Shown here: piece after piece, positions 60,635 through 64,000 of the stretch
Position numbering within the stretch: the stretch's first letter is position 1
How the letters are laid out: the number at the start of each line of letters is the position of its first letter
Source: Kitasatospora sp052076145
Lineage (GTDB): Bacteria; Actinomycetota; Actinomycetes; Streptomycetales; Streptomycetaceae
Reading direction: 5' to 3'
Length of the DNA: 64,000 nt
Assembly: GCF_052076145.1 (NCBI RefSeq)
Contig: NZ_CP197246.1
Location: 3,410,001-3,474,000, forward strand
Translations under genes and position numbers: made by a program
Notes under the pieces: model-generated
Databases searched by the model: none
What the model was told of the DNA's origin: nothing
The model's input: the letters and a program-made list of their open reading frames with translations, nothing else

Positions 60635-61900
60635 ATGAGCGCGATATCCAGTTGTCCGGTGGATGAACGTCTGCCGTCGGGCGACGACGGGAGCACCCCC
60701 GCGGGCACCGGTCCAGACCACTGGGCACGCCGGGCCGCGGCCCGGTTCGGGCCGTCCCTGGCCGTGTACGGCGCCGTGAAGCTGATCGGCTTCACCGTCT
60801 TCATGTACCTCCTCAACGCCTCCGGCGACTTCAAGCACAAGGAGCCCCGCTACGGCGGCGGCGCCCACGCCTGGGACGTGCTGCAGAGCTGGGACGGCTG
60901 GTGGTACCAGCAGGTCGCCACCAACGGCTACCACCCCGCCCTCGTCGCCCTGCCCGCCGGCCAGTGGATGACCCACGACCAGAACTCAGCCGCCTTCTTC
61001 CCGCTCTACCCCGGCTTGATGCGGCTGGTCTCCGACTGCACCGGCCTCGGCACCTACGGCGCCGGGATGGCCGTCTCCGTCCTCTCCTCCTTCGCCGCCG
61101 CCGCCGGGGTCCACGCCGTCACCGCCAGGCTCACCGACCACCGCACCGGAATCCTCGCCGCGGCGGTCTGGGGCGTCTTCCCCGGCTCCGGCGCCGAGTG
61201 GGCCGTCTACTCCGACTCCCTCTTCGTCGCCCTCGCCGCCTGGGCCTGCTACGCCGTGCTCACCCACCGCTGGCTCGCCGCCGGGCTGACCACCCTGGTC
61301 GCCGGGCTCAACCGCCCCACCGCCACCGCCCTCGTCGCCGCCCTCGGCATCGCCGCGCTGCTCGCCCTGTACCGCCGCCAGGACGGGCTCCTGCGCCCGC
61401 TCGGCGCGCTCGTCCTCGCCCCGCTCGGCCTGCTCGGGTACATCGCCTGGGTCGGCTGGCGGATGGGCGACCTCACCGGCTACTTCACCCTCCAGCGCGG
61501 CGCCTGGCTGCACTTCTTCGACTATGGGCAGCACACCACGGAGGTCCTGCGCGGCCTGCTCTTCGGCCATGCCGACTACCTCTTCGCCTACCCCACCGAG
61601 GACCTGATCGGCCTCCTGCTGGTCGCCGCCCTCCCGGTGCTGCTCTTCCTGCTGGTGCGGCTGCGCGTCCCGGCCTTCCTGATCGTCTACACGCTCGTCA
61701 CGGCCGTCCTGGTGCTCGGCAGCCAGCAGATCTTCGGCAACACCTCCCGCTACCTGCTCCCCGCCTTCCCGCTCTTCGTCCCGCTCGCCGTCGCGCTGCG
61801 CCGCCTCAGCACGCCCTCGCTGGTCGCCGTCCTGGGCACCGCCGCCGTAGCCTCCGGCTGGTACGCCGGCTACGTCATCTTCGAGCTCGGCATCCCGTAA
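60635..61900 (+). CDS. PIG-V/GPI-mannosyltransferase-like membrane glycosyltransferase
   Basis: The 421-residue multispanning protein has the external-loop motif WDGWWYQQVATNGY, AAFFPLYPGLMRLV, and PTATALVAAL, shared with PIG-V-like mannosyltransferases that use polyprenyl-phosphate mannose. About nine membrane helices. The substrate is unknown; the divergent GT2 gene suggests a shared lipid-linked sugar path. The start ATG at 60635 is preceded by GGGGATCGG; the divergent spacer (173 bp) holds a TAGGCT -10-like hexamer at about 60567-60572. Confidence 0.85.
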   Translation: MSAISSCPVDERLPSGDDGSTPAGTGPDHWARRAAARFGPSLAVYGAVKLIGFTVFMYLLNASGDFKHKEPRYGGGAHAWDVLQSWDGWWYQQVATNGYHPALVALPAGQWMTHDQNSAAFFPLYPGLMRLVSDCTGLGTYGAGMAVSVLSSFAAAAGVHAVTARLTDHRTGILAAAVWGVFPGSGAEWAVYSDSLFVALAAWACYAVLTHRWLAAGLTTLVAGLNRPTATALVAALGIAALLALYRRQDGLLRPLGALVLAPLGLLGYIAWVGWRMGDLTGYFTLQRGAWLHFFDYGQHTTEVLRGLLFGHADYLFAYPTEDLIGLLLVAALPVLLFLLVRLRVPAFLIVYTLVTAVLVLGSQQIFGNTSRYLLPAFPLFVPLAVALRRLSTPSLVAVLGTAAVASGWYAGYVIFELGIP

Positions 61901-61951
61901 GCCGCCGACGGCCCGTGAGCCCGCAACGGTCCACCCCAGGGTCTTGCACCG

Positions 61952-61965
61952 ACCGATCGTTCGGT
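61952..61965. promoter_or_regulatory. Candidate TetR-type operator upstream of paaN
   Basis: ACCGATCGTTCGGT (arms ACCGA/TCGGT), 42 bp upstream of the paaN start. Same dyad as at 58204-58217 with one central change (C for T). Possible -10 TACGCT follows. Confidence 0.6.
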
Positions 61966-62007
61966 TACGCTGGGGTATGTCCCGTCCGCCCCTTAGAGGA
62001 GCGCACC

Positions 62008-63708
62008 ATGACTGCAGCGGCCGACCACCCCTTCGTCGCCGAACTGATCGACCGTCACCAGGAGACGCTGGCCGGCGCACTCGCCGCCGCCGCCTCCCGC
62101 GACTACTGGTCCCCGTACCCGGAGTTCCCGAAGGCGTACGGCGAGACCGGCCTCGACGACGGCAAGGCCGCCTTCGACGCCCTGCTCGGCTCGCCGTTCG
62201 CGATCGACGGGCAGCCGAGCGACGGCGAGCACGTCGGCGGGGAGACCTCGCCGTACGGGCCGGTGCTGGGCGTCACCTACCCGCACGCCGAGCCGCAGCA
62301 GCTGATCACAGCCATGCAGGCCGCCCAGCCCGCCTGGGCCGCCGCCGGGCCCGCCGCCCGCGCGGCCGTCTCGCTGGAGATCCTGGCCCGGATCAACGCC
62401 CGCAGCCACGAGTTCGCGCACGCGGTGATGCACACCACCGGCCAGGCGTACGGGATGGCCTTCCAGGCCGGTGGCCCGCACGCGCAGGACCGTGGCCTCG
62501 AGGCCGTCGCGTACGCGTATGCCGAGCAGACCCGGCTGCCCGGCAAGGCAAGCTGGACGAAGCCGCAGGGCAAGCGTGACCCGCTGAGCATGGTCAAGGA
62601 GTTCACCGCCGTGCCGCGCGGCCTGGCGCTGCTGATCGGCTGCAACACCTTCCCGACCTGGAACGGCTACCCGGGCCTGTTCGCCTCCTTCGCCACCGGC
62701 AACCCGGTGCTGGTCAAGCCGCACCCGCGCGCCACCCTGCCGCTCGCCCTCACCGTGCGGATCGCCCGCGAGGTGCTGACCGAGGCCGGATTCGACCCGA
62801 ACCTGGTCTGCCTGGCCGCCGAGCACGAGGGCTCGACCGTCGCGGCGACGCTGGCCGTCCGGCCCGAAATCCGGATCATCGACTACACCGGCTCGACCTC
62901 CTTCGGTGACTGGCTGGAGACCAACGCCCGCCAGGCGCAGGTCTACACCGAGAAGGCCGGCGTCAACACGGTCGTGATCGACTCCACCGACAACTACCGC
63001 GGCATGCTGGGCAATCTGGCCTTCTCGCTGTCCCTCTACAGCGGCCAGATGTGCACCACCCCGCAGAACCTGCTGATCCCCCGCACCGGCGTCCGCACCG
63101 ACGAGGGCAGCAAGACCTACGACGAGGTGGTCGCCGACCTCGCCGCCGCGATCTCCGGCCTGCTGGCCGACGACGCGAAGGCCTCCGCGATCCTCGGCGC
63201 CGTCGTCAACCCCGGCGTGCTGCAGCGCACCGTCGCCGCCGCGAGCGGCGAGTACGGCGACCTCGCACTCGCCCCCCGGGTGGTCACCTCGACCGAGTAC
63301 CCGGCCGCCGTCATCCGCACCCCCGCCCTGGTCAAGGCCGACTCCGACAAGCCGGACGACCGCGCCGCCTTCCTGGAGGAGTGCTTCGGCCCCATCACCT
63401 TCGCGGTGGCGGTCGAATCCCCCGAGGCCGCCGTCGAGTTGCTGCGCCGCACCGTCAAGGAGCAGGGCGCGATGACCGCCGCCGCCTACACCATCTCCGA
63501 GGAGGTCGAGGCCGCCCTGGTCGACGCCTGCCTGGACGCCGGCGTCTCGCTCTCCCTCAACCTCACCGGCGGCGTCTTCGCCAACCAGACCGCCGCCTTC
63601 TCCGACCTGCACGGCACCGGCGCCAACCCGGCCGCCAACTCCGCCTACTGCGACGGCGCGTTCGTCGCCAGCCGGTTCCGCTCGGTCGAGGTCCGCCGCC
63701 ACAACTGA
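62008..63708 (+). CDS. paaN: PaaN-type aldehyde dehydrogenase
   Basis: The 566-residue protein belongs to the aldehyde dehydrogenase superfamily and matches PaaN in length and the blocks YGPVLGVTYPHA, GCNTFPTWNGYPGLFASFATGNPVLVKPHPRA (quoted in part), TGSTSFGDWLE, and catalytic Cys in SGQMCTTPQNLL. PaaN/PaaZ-type proteins act in the phenylacetyl-CoA catabolic pathway after ring epoxidation. The start is supported by AGAGGAG 6 nt before the ATG. Other paa genes are not in the window. Confidence 0.9.
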   Translation: MTAAADHPFVAELIDRHQETLAGALAAAASRDYWSPYPEFPKAYGETGLDDGKAAFDALLGSPFAIDGQPSDGEHVGGETSPYGPVLGVTYPHAEPQQLITAMQAAQPAWAAAGPAARAAVSLEILARINARSHEFAHAVMHTTGQAYGMAFQAGGPHAQDRGLEAVAYAYAEQTRLPGKASWTKPQGKRDPLSMVKEFTAVPRGLALLIGCNTFPTWNGYPGLFASFATGNPVLVKPHPRATLPLALTVRIAREVLTEAGFDPNLVCLAAEHEGSTVAATLAVRPEIRIIDYTGSTSFGDWLETNARQAQVYTEKAGVNTVVIDSTDNYRGMLGNLAFSLSLYSGQMCTTPQNLLIPRTGVRTDEGSKTYDEVVADLAAAISGLLADDAKASAILGAVVNPGVLQRTVAAASGEYGDLALAPRVVTSTEYPAAVIRTPALVKADSDKPDDRAAFLEECFGPITFAVAVESPEAAVELLRRTVKEQGAMTAAAYTISEEVEAALVDACLDAGVSLSLNLTGGVFANQTAAFSDLHGTGANPAANSAYCDGAFVASRFRSVEVRRHN

Positions 63709-63775
63709 TCCGCCTGCCTGCGCAAACACTCCCGGTGAGCGTTCAAAGATGGCAGGCTGGGCAACCATGAACAGT

Positions 63776-63803
63776 CCAGGGGCGCAGGCGACTGCGCCCC
63801 TGG
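63776..63803 (+). terminator. Terminator after paaN
   Basis: A 12-bp perfect stem (CCAGGGGCGCAG / CTGCGCCCCTGG) with a GCGA tetraloop lies 68 nt past paaN and 44 nt before the next gene. It could also attenuate the monooxygenase transcript. Confidence 0.85.
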
Positions 63804-63846
63804 GGTCGTACCTGGTGAAGCCAGCAGAGCACCCGGGAGAGGGCCG

Positions 63847-64000
63847 ATGGCCAAGACGCCGCAGCAGCTGACCTCCGATGTCGTGGTCGTCGGGGCAGGG
63901 CCCACCGGGCTCCTGCTGGCCGGTGACCTCGCGGCCGCCGGGCTGAAGGTGACGGTGCTGGAGAAGCGCGCCGCCGAGTCCAACCTGACCAGGGCGTTCG
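63847..64000 (+). CDS. FAD-dependent monooxygenase, N-terminal fragment
   Basis: Only 51 residues lie inside the window. VVVVGAGPTGLLLAGDLAAAG is the FAD-binding Rossmann motif (G-x-G-x2-G), and VTVLEKR gives the acidic end of the second strand, as in aromatic-ring hydroxylases of the UbiH/PHBH type. GGAGAGG precedes the ATG. Function beyond class cannot be given from the fragment. Confidence 0.8.
   Translation, partial: MAKTPQQLTSDVVVVGAGPTGLLLAGDLAAAGLKVTVLEKRAAESNLTRAF

Noticed and set aside
60901..62007. Frame open upstream of paaN through the mannosyltransferase gene, suggesting a fusion
   Set aside because: The upstream part is Arg/Pro-rich shadow sequence. A strong ribosome site and the operator dyad lie directly before the paaN ATG.

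Overview
The window is very GC-rich actinobacterial DNA. It carries bkd, paaN, thiC and cydABCD-type loci, an ssgA/ssgR pair (sporulation genes confined to morphologically complex actinomycetes) and one rare TTA leucine codon. Together these point to a chromosomal segment of a Streptomycetaceae member (Streptomyces or Kitasatospora-like). No rRNA, tRNA, CRISPR array or insertion sequence was seen.

Layout. 1-12.5 kb: a metal-binding-type lipoprotein, a HAD phosphatase, an orphan DevS-like GAF kinase, then the cytochrome bd operon cydA-cydB-cydCD with a Rex-type operator upstream, and an RR-HK two-component operon. 12.5-17.6 kb: a VC0807-like membrane protein and a MacA/MacB-like exporter operon (adaptor, ATPase, permease, and a glycine-rich anchored protein). 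17.6-30.1 kb: an accessory block with a 2247-residue secreted Rhs/YD-repeat polymorphic toxin (pretoxin HINT domain, then a C-terminal domain resembling HYD1-type ADP-ribosyltransferases) and a translationally coupled candidate immunity gene. Divergent from it is a 1458-residue secreted protein with FG-GAP, LamG and ricin-B modules; an Uma2-family gene follows. 30.1-34 kb: a HisC-family aminotransferase, a LacI regulator and a PPP-type metallophosphatase.

34.1-39.8 kb: five co-directional genes that I consider the best candidate for an undescribed system. They encode a two-helix membrane protein with an SSPG-type repeat tail, a SLOG-like nucleotide-binding protein, a PycTM-like three-helix membrane protein with no cyclase nearby, a STAND-like P-loop ATPase with a TTA codon, and a membrane-anchored periplasmic-binding-like protein whose start codon overlaps the ATPase stop. 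39.8-43.6 kb: a DUF885 hydrolase, a lone BRO-type antirepressor containing a 27-bp palindrome, and an alpha/beta hydrolase.

43.6-52 kb: thiC under a TPP riboswitch, a small NfeD-like protein plus flotillin, a second VC0807-like protein, a DUF5326 peptide, TenA, a cupin, a holin-like membrane protein, then ssgA and ssgR separated by a 20-bp palindrome. 52-64 kb: a NUDIX hydrolase, a globin-reductase (flavohemoprotein-like), the bkd branched-chain keto-acid dehydrogenase operon (E1alpha, E1beta, E2) with a divergent Lrp regulator, a TetR regulator, a GT2 glycosyltransferase, a PIG-V-like mannosyltransferase, paaN, and the start of an FAD monooxygenase. The bkd and paaN promoter regions share a 14-bp palindrome (ACCGATYGTTCGGT). 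This suggests one regulator, plausibly the TetR protein encoded between them, controls both catabolic units.
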